The notes under the pieces are model-generated. The model was not told the DNA's origin. It was given only the letters and a program-made list of their open reading frames with translations, and ran no database searches. A DNA stretch of 17,150 nucleotides from NCBI GenBank assembly GCA_002325785.1, contig DCSU01000155.1:23965-41114 (forward strand), in the 5' to 3' direction. Shown in pieces: positions 5,101 to 13,540 of the stretch. The position numbers and the translations under genes were made by a program. Numbering within the stretch: the first letter of the stretch is position 1; every line of letters begins with the position of its first letter. The stretch is from Bacteroidales bacterium UBA1458. GTDB taxonomy: Bacteria; Bacteroidota; Bacteroidia; Bacteroidales; VadinHA17.

Positions 5101-6849
5101 TTACTTGCCCAAGCCCAACCCATAGTTGGGGGAGGTCTTGTCAAACCACAGTCTCTCAGTGTTAAGGATCGAGGGGGTTTTGTCAAGGGTAAAGCCCTGC
5201 TCAGTCATCCCGGCGTTGTAGTTATCCAGGTTCCAGTCGTTGGTTGCCGCCGGCATCCTCGGGAACCTCCGCGGTATAACCAGCTCTGAATTTGAAGCCT
5301 TCAAATGCTCCCTCTCGAGTATCGTGCTGCCATAGGCAGGGATACCGGTCCTGCGCACCTGGGTCCAGAGATCAGCCGGTAACCTGAAATAGTTCAGATA
5401 CTGCTGAATGTGGATCTTCTCGAGGTTATTTGTACCCCATGCATAGTCGGGCTGTGTAAGAAGGGCATCAACCTCACCGGCCTGAAGTCCCAGTGTAGCA
5501 TAATCATAGATGATTGCCTTCTCTGCAATGTAGTTAAATGACTCGCATGAAAGCCTTACACCGTCTTCATACCACTGCTGAGCTGTTTTGCCCATTACGG
5601 GTCCGGCGATGGCGCCTGACTCAATGAACTCGGAGAAGAACAGACATGCCTCAGAAGCCGGGATCATCACATCCACGAAGTACCCCGTGCCACCGTCAAA
5701 CTTCGGATCCTGCAGTCTCCTGTTGAGCCTGGAAATCTGTATCCGGCTGGCATTTGTGATAGGGTCCTTGAAATCATATGAATAATCATTGTACGGATGT
5801 CCGGCCGGAGGACTGGCACTGTCAGGTGATGCCGGGGCGCCGAAGAAGCGATCCCACGGTTCATCAATAGCTCCGGCATTGGCAACGAACCAGGGCAGTC
5901 TCCTGCTTTCTGAAACAAAGTTGTCAACAGTAGCCTGATCGAACTGGTTCCTTTCAAACCAAATGCGAAGACGCGGGTCGTGGTTTTTCTTCAGAAACTC
6001 TGTAATGTTCTTTGATGCCATAGGCGGGCCCCAGAGGTCAAATGCCTGTCCCCTGTATTCTGCTGAAGGGGCCCAGCGGAACTCATCCGCGGTGCTGACG
6101 ATGGGTCCGGCAGGATCGGCAATGACCTCGGCAATCACAGCCTTGGCCATCGTCGGGTTCTGCTTCATCATCCTGGCCGCAATCCTCAGCTTGAGGGAGT
6201 TGGCAGCCTTGATCCATTTGTCAACATCACCCCTGTAGACAAAGTCCCTGTTCAGGAAGCTTATCTGCTCCACGGGATGGTCTGTCGAAAGTGTCTGGAT
6301 GGCGAAGTCAAGCTCATCAAGCCACTGGGTGAAGAGTTGTTCCTGGGTGTCATATTTACCCGTGTAGATGCCTTCATAACGGCCTCTCATGGCTTCGGAA
6401 TAGATCAGTGAACCATAAGTATCAGTTACTTTCAGAGCTTCAAGGATCTGAAGTATGTAAGTGGTGGCATTCACATCCTGGTATATTGCCTTAGAGGTTT
6501 CATCCATTTCGTCAATCTGCTTACGCATCTCGAAGAGGTTGGCAAATACATCCATGTACATCACCCACTCGCGACCGTGCGTCTCACGGAACTCATTGAA
6601 CTGCGGTCCGTTGAACACACCGGAATTGGTGACCTGTGACCAGGGCATCATGTACTGGTAGTTGTCATAGAACCACTCGGTATACTGTGATTCGCCGAGA
6701 CGGAAAAGAGGATAGGTGAACAATGCGTCAGGAGCCGGCGATTCTACGATCTTGCTCGGGTCCTGGTTCATCTCCGCAAACTTCTCCCTGCATGAGCTGA
6801 GAGCAAGTATGCCTGCTAAAGCTATTACTATAAATATTTTCGCTTTCAT
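5101..6849 (-). CDS. SusD/RagB-family outer-membrane substrate-binding lipoprotein
   Basis: A 582-residue surface lipoprotein of the SusD-like_2 type. Its lid over the SusC channel binds the glycan or glycopeptide before import. The signal peptide ends in lipobox LSSC, with the lipid-carrying C20. Early family features include FAEMNQDPSKI (24-34) and the aromatic stretch WFYDNYQYMMPW; the middle holds AANSLKLRIAARM and the HDPRLRIWFERN segment; the later part holds MIPASEACLFFSEF and the AQQWYEDGVRLS helix, all typical of this family. It starts 20 bp after the susC-like stop and is clearly co-transcribed with it; a terminator hairpin follows. Substrate specificity cannot be read from the sequence; the adjacent PNGase suggests N-glycans or glycopeptides. 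Confidence 0.95.
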   Translation of the reverse strand: MKAKIFIVIALAGILALSSCREKFAEMNQDPSKIVESPAPDALFTYPLFRLGESQYTEWFYDNYQYMMPWSQVTNSGVFNGPQFNEFRETHGREWVMYMDVFANLFEMRKQIDEMDETSKAIYQDVNATTYILQILEALKVTDTYGSLIYSEAMRGRYEGIYTGKYDTQEQLFTQWLDELDFAIQTLSTDHPVEQISFLNRDFVYRGDVDKWIKAANSLKLRIAARMMKQNPTMAKAVIAEVIADPAGPIVSTADEFRWAPSAEYRGQAFDLWGPPMASKNITEFLKKNHDPRLRIWFERNQFDQATVDNFVSESRRLPWFVANAGAIDEPWDRFFGAPASPDSASPPAGHPYNDYSYDFKDPITNASRIQISRLNRRLQDPKFDGGTGYFVDVMIPASEACLFFSEFIESGAIAGPVMGKTAQQWYEDGVRLSCESFNYIAEKAIIYDYATLGLQAGEVDALLTQPDYAWGTNNLEKIHIQQYLNYFRLPADLWTQVRRTGIPAYGSTILEREHLKASNSELVIPRRFPRMPAATNDWNLDNYNAGMTEQGFTLDKTPSILNTERLWFDKTSPNYGLGLGK

Positions 6850-6869
6850 TTTTTCTACTCTTTATCCTG

Positions 6870-9800
6870 TTAGAAACTAAGGTTGAGTTTAATACCCATG
6901 GTACGTGAGTAGGGAATCTGCATCCATTCATGAGCAGCACCTGCGTTGTTGCTTGTCTGTGCTTCCGGATGCAGGTGGTTAGTCATGGTGTTGTAGAAAT
7001 AACCGAGGTTCCTTCCGTACAGAAGGATATTGATTCCCTTTGATCCGATCTTCGAAGCAACTTTTGCGGGAATGCGATATCCAAGTGAGACCTCCCTTAA
7101 ACTTATGTACGAGTTCTCCATGAGAACGTTCTCATTGATTACCCCGTTGCCCCACGAGTTGGTCTGATAGACCCAGTAGCTGACATGGGTCGGTTCGGCC
7201 ATTCCTGCAGCAACCGCTTCGGCATAGGTCATCCCTCCCACGTTATTGGTAGTTTCAACACCGGTATTGGGGTCCTTCATCACTATTGTAGTTCCGGCAG
7301 CAAAGATTCCTTCAGGAATAATGCCGTCTTCATATGTCTGGCCTGTCCATGGGCTGGTCCATACAACGCCGCCGTGCTCTGCGGTACGGTTGGCAAGAGT
7401 GCTTTCAAATACACCCAGGCCGGCACCGTACCTGCCATGGTACGAGCTGATCATGCCACCGATCTTTGCATCGATAAGGAATCCGAACTGGAAGTTCTTC
7501 CATGTAAGTGTTGAGTTAACGCTGCCGAAGAAATCGGGGTTCATTGAACCCACCTCTTTCATCTCGTTACTCCTATACAGCAGGGCTCCGCGGTTTCCCG
7601 GACTCCAGCGCAGTATCGGCAGTCCTGTCGCCTCGTCAAGAAGAGGCTGGGAATCTGACATCAGAACGCCCCATTCGCCGCCGACGACGGCATAGGTACC
7701 GATTCGGGTGTTACCGTAGTTGGCGCTCTCATACAGGTTGTAGAGATCAATGCCCGGATAGAGCTCAATAATCATGTTCCTGTTCCTGGTGAAATTGAAG
7801 TCTGCATCCCATGTCAGGTCTGATGTTCTGACCGGTGTGGTATGAAGGGTCAGCTCTATCCCCTTGTTCTGAATGTCGCCTGCATTGAAGATGATTGCCG
7901 AGACTCCGGATGAACCGGGGACAGAGTTGGAGAGAATCTGGTTGTAGGTATGGTTGTTATAAAGCGTAAGATCAAGGCCCAGTCTGTTCTCGAAGAACCT
8001 GACGTCAAAGCCGAACTCCAGCTCATGCTTTTTCTCAGGCTGCAGATCCGGGTTGGGAACTGTGCTGGTACTGTATGTATAATAAGGTACAGGACCGTTG
8101 AATGAGTTGAGCGTTCCTCCACGTGTATATGTGAACGGGTTTGTGATCTCATATGGCTCAGCGCCTGTACCCACTATAGCATAGGCAAGCCTGAACTTTC
8201 CGAAATCCATGAAATCAGGCATCTGGAATGTCTCCGAGAATAGCCATGAACCTGTGAATGACGGGTAGAAATAGGAATAATGCCCGGTCTGGTCACGGTA
8301 AACCATGGTTGAAGACCAGTCATTACGTCCCGTAAAATCAAGGAAGAACTGTCCCTTGTAGTCGAGGTTAGCTATATAATAAGCTGAGAGAAGCTGCCTC
8401 TCGCCGCTTACATATGCGTCAGTGCCAGGGGTGTTCTGCGAGGCGCTGATTGAAAATACAAGCGGTGGAACGAGTCCTCCGTTGGTCCACGACCTGGTGC
8501 CTGAGCTGGTGGTGAAGAAATTCTCACCGCCGACGATAAGGGTGGCATTGAAGTCGTCAAACATCTCCTTCTGGACAATGAGCTGCCCGTCAAGGCTTGT
8601 CTGGAACTTCCTTGAGTGCGACAGGCTGTAGTAACCACCTGAGTTCTGGTAACCCTGGCCAGGCTCCTTGGTCTCGCCCCTGATGGCATATTCGTTGTAG
8701 TCGCCACCTAATTTGGCGGTCAGCCATGGGGTCAGGTTAGCAGTAACATTAACGCGAACCCTTGTGTTATCCTCTGTTTGCAGGTTCTTATTTTCAAAAA
8801 TTCCGAACCAAAGTGAGTTATAGGGTACATTATAGTCAGGATCGCCATAGCTCTGCTGTGGGACACCACCATGGGCTGCCTGGTAACGCTCATAGAACTT
8901 GGCAGTGTTGTAGCTCCTCGGGAATGTTGAATAGATAAATTCCGAGTACATCGACCTCGATGGCGGGTTGGTATTATCAGATGTAACGTAGGCCATGTTA
9001 ACATCGAGGCGCAACCACTTGACCAGCTGCTGACCAACGTTGACACTGAGCGAGTTACGCTCTGTAGCGTTGCCCGGGTATACGCCCTGGTGATCCTTGA
9101 ATGAATATGATACATAATAGTTTGTACCGCCTGAAGCGCCTGATAGAGAGACGTTGGTGTTGTTCTGTATCCCCAGGTTAAAGGCTTGCAGCATATTATC
9201 AGGCTGCGGTGAGAAAGTCGTCCATGAATCGTCATAGTCGCGTACCTGCCTGCCATCCATTTTCGGACCCCAGCTGAAGCCACCCCAGTCGCCGAGATAT
9301 ACTGTCTCCTCGTCGTCATCATTGAGGGGCAGTGAAGACATTGGAGCAAACCTGTCCGGTAGCTCATAAGCGTAACCTGCCAGTCCGCCGACGCCGAACT
9401 CATTTTGGAAATCCTGTCCGGCATAGACACTCTCGAAGGCGGTGGTATGGGTAACCTCAAGGCCTATTCCTTTAGTGGATTTTCCCTTCTTGGTGGTTAT
9501 CAGGATGACACCATTGAGGGCTCTTGAACCGTAAAGTGCAGTAGCTGCAGCTCCCTTGAGGATAGATACAGTCTCAAAGTCGTCAGGGTTAAGGTTCTTC
9601 AGGTTGTTACCCCAGTCAGAACCACCCCACTGGCTTCCTCCTGAAACCTCATTATCAATAACCACGCCGTCAACAATGTAGATAGGTTGGTTATTGTTAC
9701 CCAGGGTTGAGTTACCGCGGATATTGATCCTGGTTCCTCCGAATACACCACCGTCGGTGTTGGTGATAAGCACGCCGGAAGCACGTCCCTGCAATGCCGA

Positions 9801-10232
9801 TACCGGTGAGACGTTGGTTGAAACGGTCAGTTTGTCTCCTGAAACCTCTGTCACGGAGTACCCCAGAGCTTTTTTCTCCCTTGATATTCCAAGGGCTGTG
9901 ACCACCACCTCCTCTACAGCCACTGTTGAAGGCTGGAGTACGACGTTAATCACAGTCTGGTCCCCAACCACAACCTCCTGGTCAGCCATGCCGATCGATG
10001 AGAACTCCAGAGTGGAACCGCGGGGAACGGAGATTGAATATGTGCCGTCAACATCAGTACTCACCCCGCGAGTGGTACCTTTCTGCACAATACTGGCTCC
10101 GGGAATAGGAAGACCGTCATCACTTCCGGTAATCCGTCCCGTTACAGTAACGTTCTGGGCCATGACAACTCCTGATATGAATATCATCATCATCATGACC
10201 GCCAAATACCTTAACAATTTTGTCTTTTTCAT
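6870..10232 (-). CDS. SusC/RagA-family TonB-dependent outer-membrane transporter
   Basis: A 1120-residue TonB-dependent porin, the import partner of the SusD-like protein. In order: signal peptide (1-25), a carboxypeptidase-regulatory-like domain (about 27-100, from VTVTGRITGSDDGLPIPGA), the short segment VEEVVVTALG (106-114) that occupies the TonB-box position, and a plug domain (about 120-250) with ALQGRASGV, IRGNSTL, IYIVDGV and ILKGAAATALYGSRALNGVI. The rest is a 22-strand-type beta-barrel including FTGRNDWSS (around 634) and ending in a strand with terminal Phe. No N-terminal STN domain is present, so signalling to an anti-sigma factor is not expected, in line with the lack of an ECF sigma gene nearby. 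It heads the cluster susC-susD-PNGase; size and architecture are normal for the family. Confidence 0.97.
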   Translation of the reverse strand: MKKTKLLRYLAVMMMMIFISGVVMAQNVTVTGRITGSDDGLPIPGASIVQKGTTRGVSTDVDGTYSISVPRGSTLEFSSIGMADQEVVVGDQTVINVVLQPSTVAVEEVVVTALGISREKKALGYSVTEVSGDKLTVSTNVSPVSALQGRASGVLITNTDGGVFGGTRINIRGNSTLGNNNQPIYIVDGVVIDNEVSGGSQWGGSDWGNNLKNLNPDDFETVSILKGAAATALYGSRALNGVILITTKKGKSTKGIGLEVTHTTAFESVYAGQDFQNEFGVGGLAGYAYELPDRFAPMSSLPLNDDDEETVYLGDWGGFSWGPKMDGRQVRDYDDSWTTFSPQPDNMLQAFNLGIQNNTNVSLSGASGGTNYYVSYSFKDHQGVYPGNATERNSLSVNVGQQLVKWLRLDVNMAYVTSDNTNPPSRSMYSEFIYSTFPRSYNTAKFYERYQAAHGGVPQQSYGDPDYNVPYNSLWFGIFENKNLQTEDNTRVRVNVTANLTPWLTAKLGGDYNEYAIRGETKEPGQGYQNSGGYYSLSHSRKFQTSLDGQLIVQKEMFDDFNATLIVGGENFFTTSSGTRSWTNGGLVPPLVFSISASQNTPGTDAYVSGERQLLSAYYIANLDYKGQFFLDFTGRNDWSSTMVYRDQTGHYSYFYPSFTGSWLFSETFQMPDFMDFGKFRLAYAIVGTGAEPYEITNPFTYTRGGTLNSFNGPVPYYTYSTSTVPNPDLQPEKKHELEFGFDVRFFENRLGLDLTLYNNHTYNQILSNSVPGSSGVSAIIFNAGDIQNKGIELTLHTTPVRTSDLTWDADFNFTRNRNMIIELYPGIDLYNLYESANYGNTRIGTYAVVGGEWGVLMSDSQPLLDEATGLPILRWSPGNRGALLYRSNEMKEVGSMNPDFFGSVNSTLTWKNFQFGFLIDAKIGGMISSYHGRYGAGLGVFESTLANRTAEHGGVVWTSPWTGQTYEDGIIPEGIFAAGTTIVMKDPNTGVETTNNVGGMTYAEAVAAGMAEPTHVSYWVYQTNSWGNGVINENVLMENSYISLREVSLGYRIPAKVASKIGSKGINILLYGRNLGYFYNTMTNHLHPEAQTSNNAGAAHEWMQIPYSRTMGIKLNLSF

Positions 10233-10268
10233 AACAAAGTCAGTTTTGGGGTCGGTTAAAACTTAAAA

Positions 10269-10296
10269 TTAAAGAATCGTCCGGATTCTTCTTTAA
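10269..10296 (-). other. Hairpin in the susC leader, possible attenuator
   Basis: TTAAAGAATC (10269-10278) can pair with GATT-ctt-CTTTAA (10284-10296), ten base pairs with a three-base bulge and a five-base loop. It lies in the predicted 5' leader of the susC-like mRNA, and on the minus strand it is followed by the T-rich stretch TAATTTTAAGTTTT. It resembles a weak terminator or regulatory stem. Confidence 0.4.
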
Positions 10297-10323
10297 AAGA
10301 CTTCAGAACTCCTCCTTATGCTG

Positions 10324-10331
10324 CAAAAGTA
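10324..10331 (-). promoter_or_regulatory. Bacteroidota -7 box of the susC-like operon
   Basis: On the minus strand this reads TACTTTTG, a full match to TAnnTTTG. Transcription would start near 10320, giving a leader of about 88 bases before the ATG at 10232, longer than the other leaders predicted here. An AAGGAGGAG sequence (minus strand, 10317-10309) lies at the very start of this leader, too far from the ATG to act as its ribosome binding site. Confidence 0.55.
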
Positions 10332-10375
10332 TGAAATCATTGAGAATTGAATATGACTAAAAGAATTATTCGCCT

Positions 10376-10455
10376 TATGTATGACATATCCCCCCGGATG
10401 CATCAAACTCCGGGTAGAATGGGTTTGCATCACTAATGTCGTTCAGGGGCCTGAA
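10376..10455. promoter_or_regulatory. Three dyads in the divergent susC/isomerase gap
   Basis: The 346-bp divergent gap holds three inverted repeats in 80 bases: TATGT-atg-ACATA (10376-10388), CCCGGA and TCCGGG around a ten-base spacer (10393-10414), and TTCAGG-gg-CCTGAA (10442-10455). GACAT (10383-10387) and ATGTC (10436-10440) could also close the whole block. These are candidate regulator sites for either gene. Apart from the two -7 boxes I see nothing else in the gap. Confidence 0.35.
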
Positions 10456-10551
10456 TATTGATATACCAACCTGCGTCGGAATTTCAAGAATACCCTGATT
10501 GAGGCCTTGACTATTCAAATTAACAGATGCAATTCTAAATTTAAAAAACAA

Positions 10552-10559
10552 TATCTTTG
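10552..10559 (+). promoter_or_regulatory. Bacteroidota -7 box of the SIS isomerase gene
   Basis: TATCTTTG fully matches TAnnTTTG and ends 19 bases before the ATG at 10579. Transcription would start near 10563, giving a leader of about 16 bases. No clear -33 TTTG is seen. Confidence 0.6.
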
Positions 10560-10578
10560 AAGGCTTATCAGCAAAATC

Positions 10579-11202
10579 ATGCAGCAGAGAGTAAGGCAGA
10601 TCCTTGCACAGGAGGCGGAAGCCGTACAGAATATACCTGTAACAGAGAGTTATATCGAGGTTATAGAATTGATATACAAGCATGTACATCTCCTCAGGGG
10701 AAAGCTCGTTACAAGCGGGATGGGCAAGGCCGGACAGATAGCCCATGACATTGCAACGACATTCAGCTCAACAGGAACGCCTGCGGTATTTCTTCATCCC
10801 AGCGAGGCGCAGCACGGCGATCTCGGAGTTCTCCAGGCGAATGACCTGATGCTGGTAATCTCCAACTCTGGCAAGACAAGGGAGATCATTGAATTGCTCG
10901 AACTCAAGGATAATCTTTTCCCGGAAATTCCCGTGGTAGTGATCACAGGCAACACATCGTGCCCGCTATGGGAAAAAGCCGCCGCAGGTCTTTTCACAGG
11001 TGGTCCGTCAGAGGTTTGTCCCCTCGGCCTCACCCCCACCACATCAACAACGGTCATGACCGTCATCGGTGATGTACTGGTGGCTCTGATGATGGAAAAG
11101 ATAGGATTCACCGCAGCCGAATATGCCAAAAGGCACCACGGGGGCTATCTCGGCTATAAGTCGAGAGCCAGTTCCGGAGGCCCCGGAGGAGATATTTACT
11201 GA
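10579..11202 (+). CDS. kdsD: Arabinose-5-phosphate isomerase-like protein, SIS domain only
   Basis: A 207-residue cytosolic sugar-phosphate isomerase of the KdsD/KpsF/GutQ group, which interconverts ribulose-5-phosphate and arabinose-5-phosphate for Kdo synthesis. Family marks are TSGMGKAG (45-52), the strongly conserved HPSEAQHGDLG (73-83), SNSGKT (95-100), CPLGLTPTTSTT (147-158) and RHHGGYLG (185-192), where the usual HPGGALG has His instead of Pro. The two C-terminal CBS domains of the roughly 325-residue enzymes are missing, as in the short SIS-only form known from Bacteroides. The protein ends in a Gly-rich tail. The gene has its own promoter and diverges from susC; its last seven bases overlap the convergent phosphatase gene. 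The call fits the HPSEAxHGDLG signature better than hexulose-phosphate isomerases. Confidence 0.87.
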   Translation: MQQRVRQILAQEAEAVQNIPVTESYIEVIELIYKHVHLLRGKLVTSGMGKAGQIAHDIATTFSSTGTPAVFLHPSEAQHGDLGVLQANDLMLVISNSGKTREIIELLELKDNLFPEIPVVVITGNTSCPLWEKAAAGLFTGGPSEVCPLGLTPTTSTTVMTVIGDVLVALMMEKIGFTAAEYAKRHHGGYLGYKSRASSGGPGGDIY

Positions 11203-11987
11203 ACCAGGTCAGATACTCCGTCCAGAATATATGTCGGACGGTATGGGAATTTATCAACAGTCTTAAGAGTGGATATCCCTGTCAGAACAAGCAGTGTATC
11301 AATTTCCGACTCTATCCCAGCAATAATATCCGTGTCCATCCTGTCTCCAAAGATGATTGTCTCTTCATTTGAACATCCAATTTTCTTCAGGGCTATCCTC
11401 ATCATCAGCGGGTTAGGCTTGCCGACAAAATAGGCCTGGCGTCCGGTGGCCAGCTCAATGGGCGAGATAAGCGCCTTGGTGGCAGGAATAATGCCGTTCT
11501 CAACCGGACCGGTCAGGTCAGGGTTGGTGCCGATGAGTTTAGCACCCCGGATCACAAGATTGACTGCCAGCTCAATTTTTTCAAAGCTGTAGCCACGGGT
11601 GTCGCCTACCACCACATAATCAGGATTGAAATTGTTCATCGTGAAACCGGCATTGTACATAGCGTTGATAAGGCCTGCCTCGCCGATGATATATGCCGTG
11701 CCCCCGGGCTTCTGTAATGCGAGGAACTGCGCCGTTGCCAGGGCACTGGTGTAGAAAACATTTTCGTCAAGATCTATTCCCAGCCGAAGCATCTTCTCCT
11801 GAAGCTCCTTGGGAGTCCTTTCACTTGAATTGGTTAGGAACAGGAACTTCTTTCCCTCCTTCTTCAGCCATTCCACAAACTCCGGAACACCGGGAAGGAG
11901 CTTGTTGCCATGGTAAATTACGCCGTCCATATCACTTATAAAGGCTCTTTTGCTCCTGATCCTCTCAATAATTTCGCTGTGATTCAT
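11196..11987 (-). CDS. HAD-superfamily phosphatase, subclass IIA (NagD-like)
   Basis: A 263-residue cytosolic phosphatase. Motif I is SDMDGV (18-23; D19 nucleophile, D21 acid/base), motif II is LTNSS (51-55), motif III is K190 in VGKPNP and motif IV is GDRMDTD (214-220). The cap between motifs II and III (about 60-185) is the C2a type of NagD and 4-nitrophenylphosphatases. NagD prefers nucleotide monophosphates in E. coli and other members act on sugar phosphates, so the substrate is open. It is convergent with the arabinose-phosphate isomerase gene (7-bp overlap). That pairing recalls Kdo synthesis, but KdsC is a much smaller cap-less HAD enzyme, so this is not KdsC. A -7 box precedes the start by 17 bases. 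Confidence 0.92.
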   Translation of the reverse strand: MNHSEIIERIRSKRAFISDMDGVIYHGNKLLPGVPEFVEWLKKEGKKFLFLTNSSERTPKELQEKMLRLGIDLDENVFYTSALATAQFLALQKPGGTAYIIGEAGLINAMYNAGFTMNNFNPDYVVVGDTRGYSFEKIELAVNLVIRGAKLIGTNPDLTGPVENGIIPATKALISPIELATGRQAYFVGKPNPLMMRIALKKIGCSNEETIIFGDRMDTDIIAGIESEIDTLLVLTGISTLKTVDKFPYRPTYILDGVSDLVQ

Positions 11988-12004
11988 TTTTCTGTTTTAT
12001 GCCG

Positions 12005-12012
12005 CAAAATTA
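12005..12012 (-). promoter_or_regulatory. Bacteroidota -7 box of the NagD-like gene
   Basis: On the minus strand this reads TAATTTTG, a full match to TAnnTTTG, 17 bases upstream of the ATG at 11987. The predicted leader is about 14 bases. Confidence 0.55.
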
Positions 12013-12087
12013 ACATTAAACAACGAATTGGCGAAAAAGGGAAAGGGGTATTCAGGTCTGCGCCTGGTTAAAACTATGGTTCCGGTT

Positions 12088-12119
12088 ATTGCAGTTTATT
12101 CGTAAAAAGAGTAGTTTTG
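12088..12119 (+). promoter_or_regulatory. Promoter of the transporter-kinase-esterase operon
   Basis: ATTG (12088-12091, one mismatch to TTTG) and TAGTTTTG (12112-12119, full match to TAnnTTTG) are separated by 20 bp, the ideal Bacteroidota spacing. Transcription would start near 12124, about 63 bases before the transporter ATG at 12187. Confidence 0.6.
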
Positions 12120-12186
12120 GAGCTAAACCGCGGGAATGCTACAGGTGCGGCTCAGTTAACAACCATATTTTCATAACGGAACAAAG

Positions 12187-13530
12187 ATGACAACAGTTTC
12201 AGCAGCGGCTCCGATCAGCCGCAGGAATTATATCGTCGGTATGACGGTAATAGCCATTTTCTTTTTCATATTCGGTTTTGTCACGTGGCTCAACGGAATT
12301 CTGATACCGTTTCTTCGGACCGCATGCGAGCTGACCGACTTCCAGGCCTATTTTGTTACAACTGCCTTCTATATCTCCTATTTTGTTATGTCCCTGCCCG
12401 CCTCCGCGCTTCTCAAGAAAACAGGGTTCAAGACCGGCATGTCTATCGGTCTCTGGGTCATGGCCGTTGGTGCGCTGATATTCATACCCGCAGCTCTATC
12501 GCGCAGTTACGGCATTTTCCTTCTCGGTCTGTTTGTGCAGGGTACGGGCATGGCAATCCTGCAGACTGCATCCAATCCATATGTAACAATCATCGGTCCG
12601 CGTGAGAGCGCAGCCAAACGAATAAGCATGATGGGCATCGCCAATAAGTTTGCAGGTGCCATTGCTCCCATCATCATCGGCGCCCATATCCTCAAGGATT
12701 CCCATATCCTTGACCAGCAGCTCGCCTCAGCCGCTGACGCAATGACACGCGCCGGCATCCTTGATCAGCTTGCCACCCGCGTGATCAATCCCTATATAAT
12801 CATGGCTGCCATTCTTGTCGGATTGGGCCTTTTGCTTCGCTTTGCAAATCTGCCTGAAGTGGACACTGATGCCGAGGAACCCTCCGTGGGTGAGACCAAC
12901 GTCAACAAAACAAGTATATGGCATTTCCCGCACATGATTGTAGGCGCAATAGCCCTCTTCTTCTACGTGGGTGTGGAGGTCATTGCGGGTGACACAATAA
13001 TAAGGTACGGCCAGTCGCTGAACATCGATATGTCATCGGCAAAATACTTTACTTCACTGACCATGCTTGGCATGATTCTGGGGTATATCCTTGGCATCAT
13101 ACTGATACCCAAAGCCCTTTCGCAGGTAAACGCGCTCAGGATCTCGGCCCTGCTGGGCATCATATTTACCCTGGGTGCGGTTTTTGCACCGGCCGCGGCA
13201 CAGATTACCATGCCCTTCAAGGACCTGGTAACTTTTGATTCCGTCACCCTTACCATACCGGTAACGGTACTCTTCGTTGCCCTGCTGGGATTTGCAAATG
13301 CTCTCATCTGGCCATCCATGTGGCCGCTGGCTCTGAACGGCCTCGGTAAGTTCACCAAGACTGCATCTGCACTCCTCGTGATGGCTGTCGTCGGCGGGGC
13401 AATAATCCCACTTTTCTATGGCAAGATGGCCGATGTTTTCAGTACACAGGCCGCATATTGGGTCTGCCTCCCCTGTTACCTGATACTCCTTTATTATTCC
13501 CTGCACGGTTACAGACTGAAGGGAAGGTGA
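12187..13530 (+). CDS. FHS-family sugar:H+ symporter (GluP/NagP/FucP type)
   Basis: A 447-residue inner-membrane transporter of the major facilitator superfamily with about 12 hydrophobic segments. The FHS-family marks are FGFVTWLNGILIPFL (30-44), CELTDFQAYFV (47-57), the helix around YISYFVMSLPASALLKKTGFK, GLFVQGTGMAILQTASNPYVTIIGP (118-142) and ESAAKRISMMGIANKFAGAIAP in the first half; the second half has ANALIWPSMWPLALNGLG (around 368-385). This pattern fits the glucose/galactose (GluP) and GlcNAc (NagP) transporters more than fucose permeases. It is the first gene of a three-gene operon: the kinase starts 10 bp after its stop. Because that kinase resembles N-acetylhexosamine 1-kinase, GlcNAc or GalNAc is the most likely cargo, by inference. 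Confidence 0.93.
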   Translation: MTTVSAAAPISRRNYIVGMTVIAIFFFIFGFVTWLNGILIPFLRTACELTDFQAYFVTTAFYISYFVMSLPASALLKKTGFKTGMSIGLWVMAVGALIFIPAALSRSYGIFLLGLFVQGTGMAILQTASNPYVTIIGPRESAAKRISMMGIANKFAGAIAPIIIGAHILKDSHILDQQLASAADAMTRAGILDQLATRVINPYIIMAAILVGLGLLLRFANLPEVDTDAEEPSVGETNVNKTSIWHFPHMIVGAIALFFYVGVEVIAGDTIIRYGQSLNIDMSSAKYFTSLTMLGMILGYILGIILIPKALSQVNALRISALLGIIFTLGAVFAPAAAQITMPFKDLVTFDSVTLTIPVTVLFVALLGFANALIWPSMWPLALNGLGKFTKTASALLVMAVVGGAIIPLFYGKMADVFSTQAAYWVCLPCYLILLYYSLHGYRLKGR

Positions 13531-13540
13531 GAATAACGGA

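Noticed and set aside
8732..9460. 242-residue minus-strand frame overlapping the susC-like gene in another frame
   Set aside because: The susC frame is conserved throughout; the alternative translation is Ser/Thr/Arg-rich without motifs.
9694..10266. 190-residue plus-strand frame opposite the susC 5' end
   Set aside because: It is antisense to the conserved plug and regulatory-like domains, has a low-complexity Thr/Pro/Ser-rich translation and no family features.
10375..10746. 123-residue minus-strand frame across the divergent gap
   Set aside because: Its first half is antisense to the isomerase gene and it covers that gene's promoter. The part in the gap reads somewhat like protein, but there is no start context to support it.
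11196..11987. KdsC (Kdo-8-phosphate phosphatase), suggested by the neighbouring isomerase
   Set aside because: The protein is a C2a-capped, 263-residue NagD-type HAD, whereas KdsC is a cap-less protein of under 200 residues.
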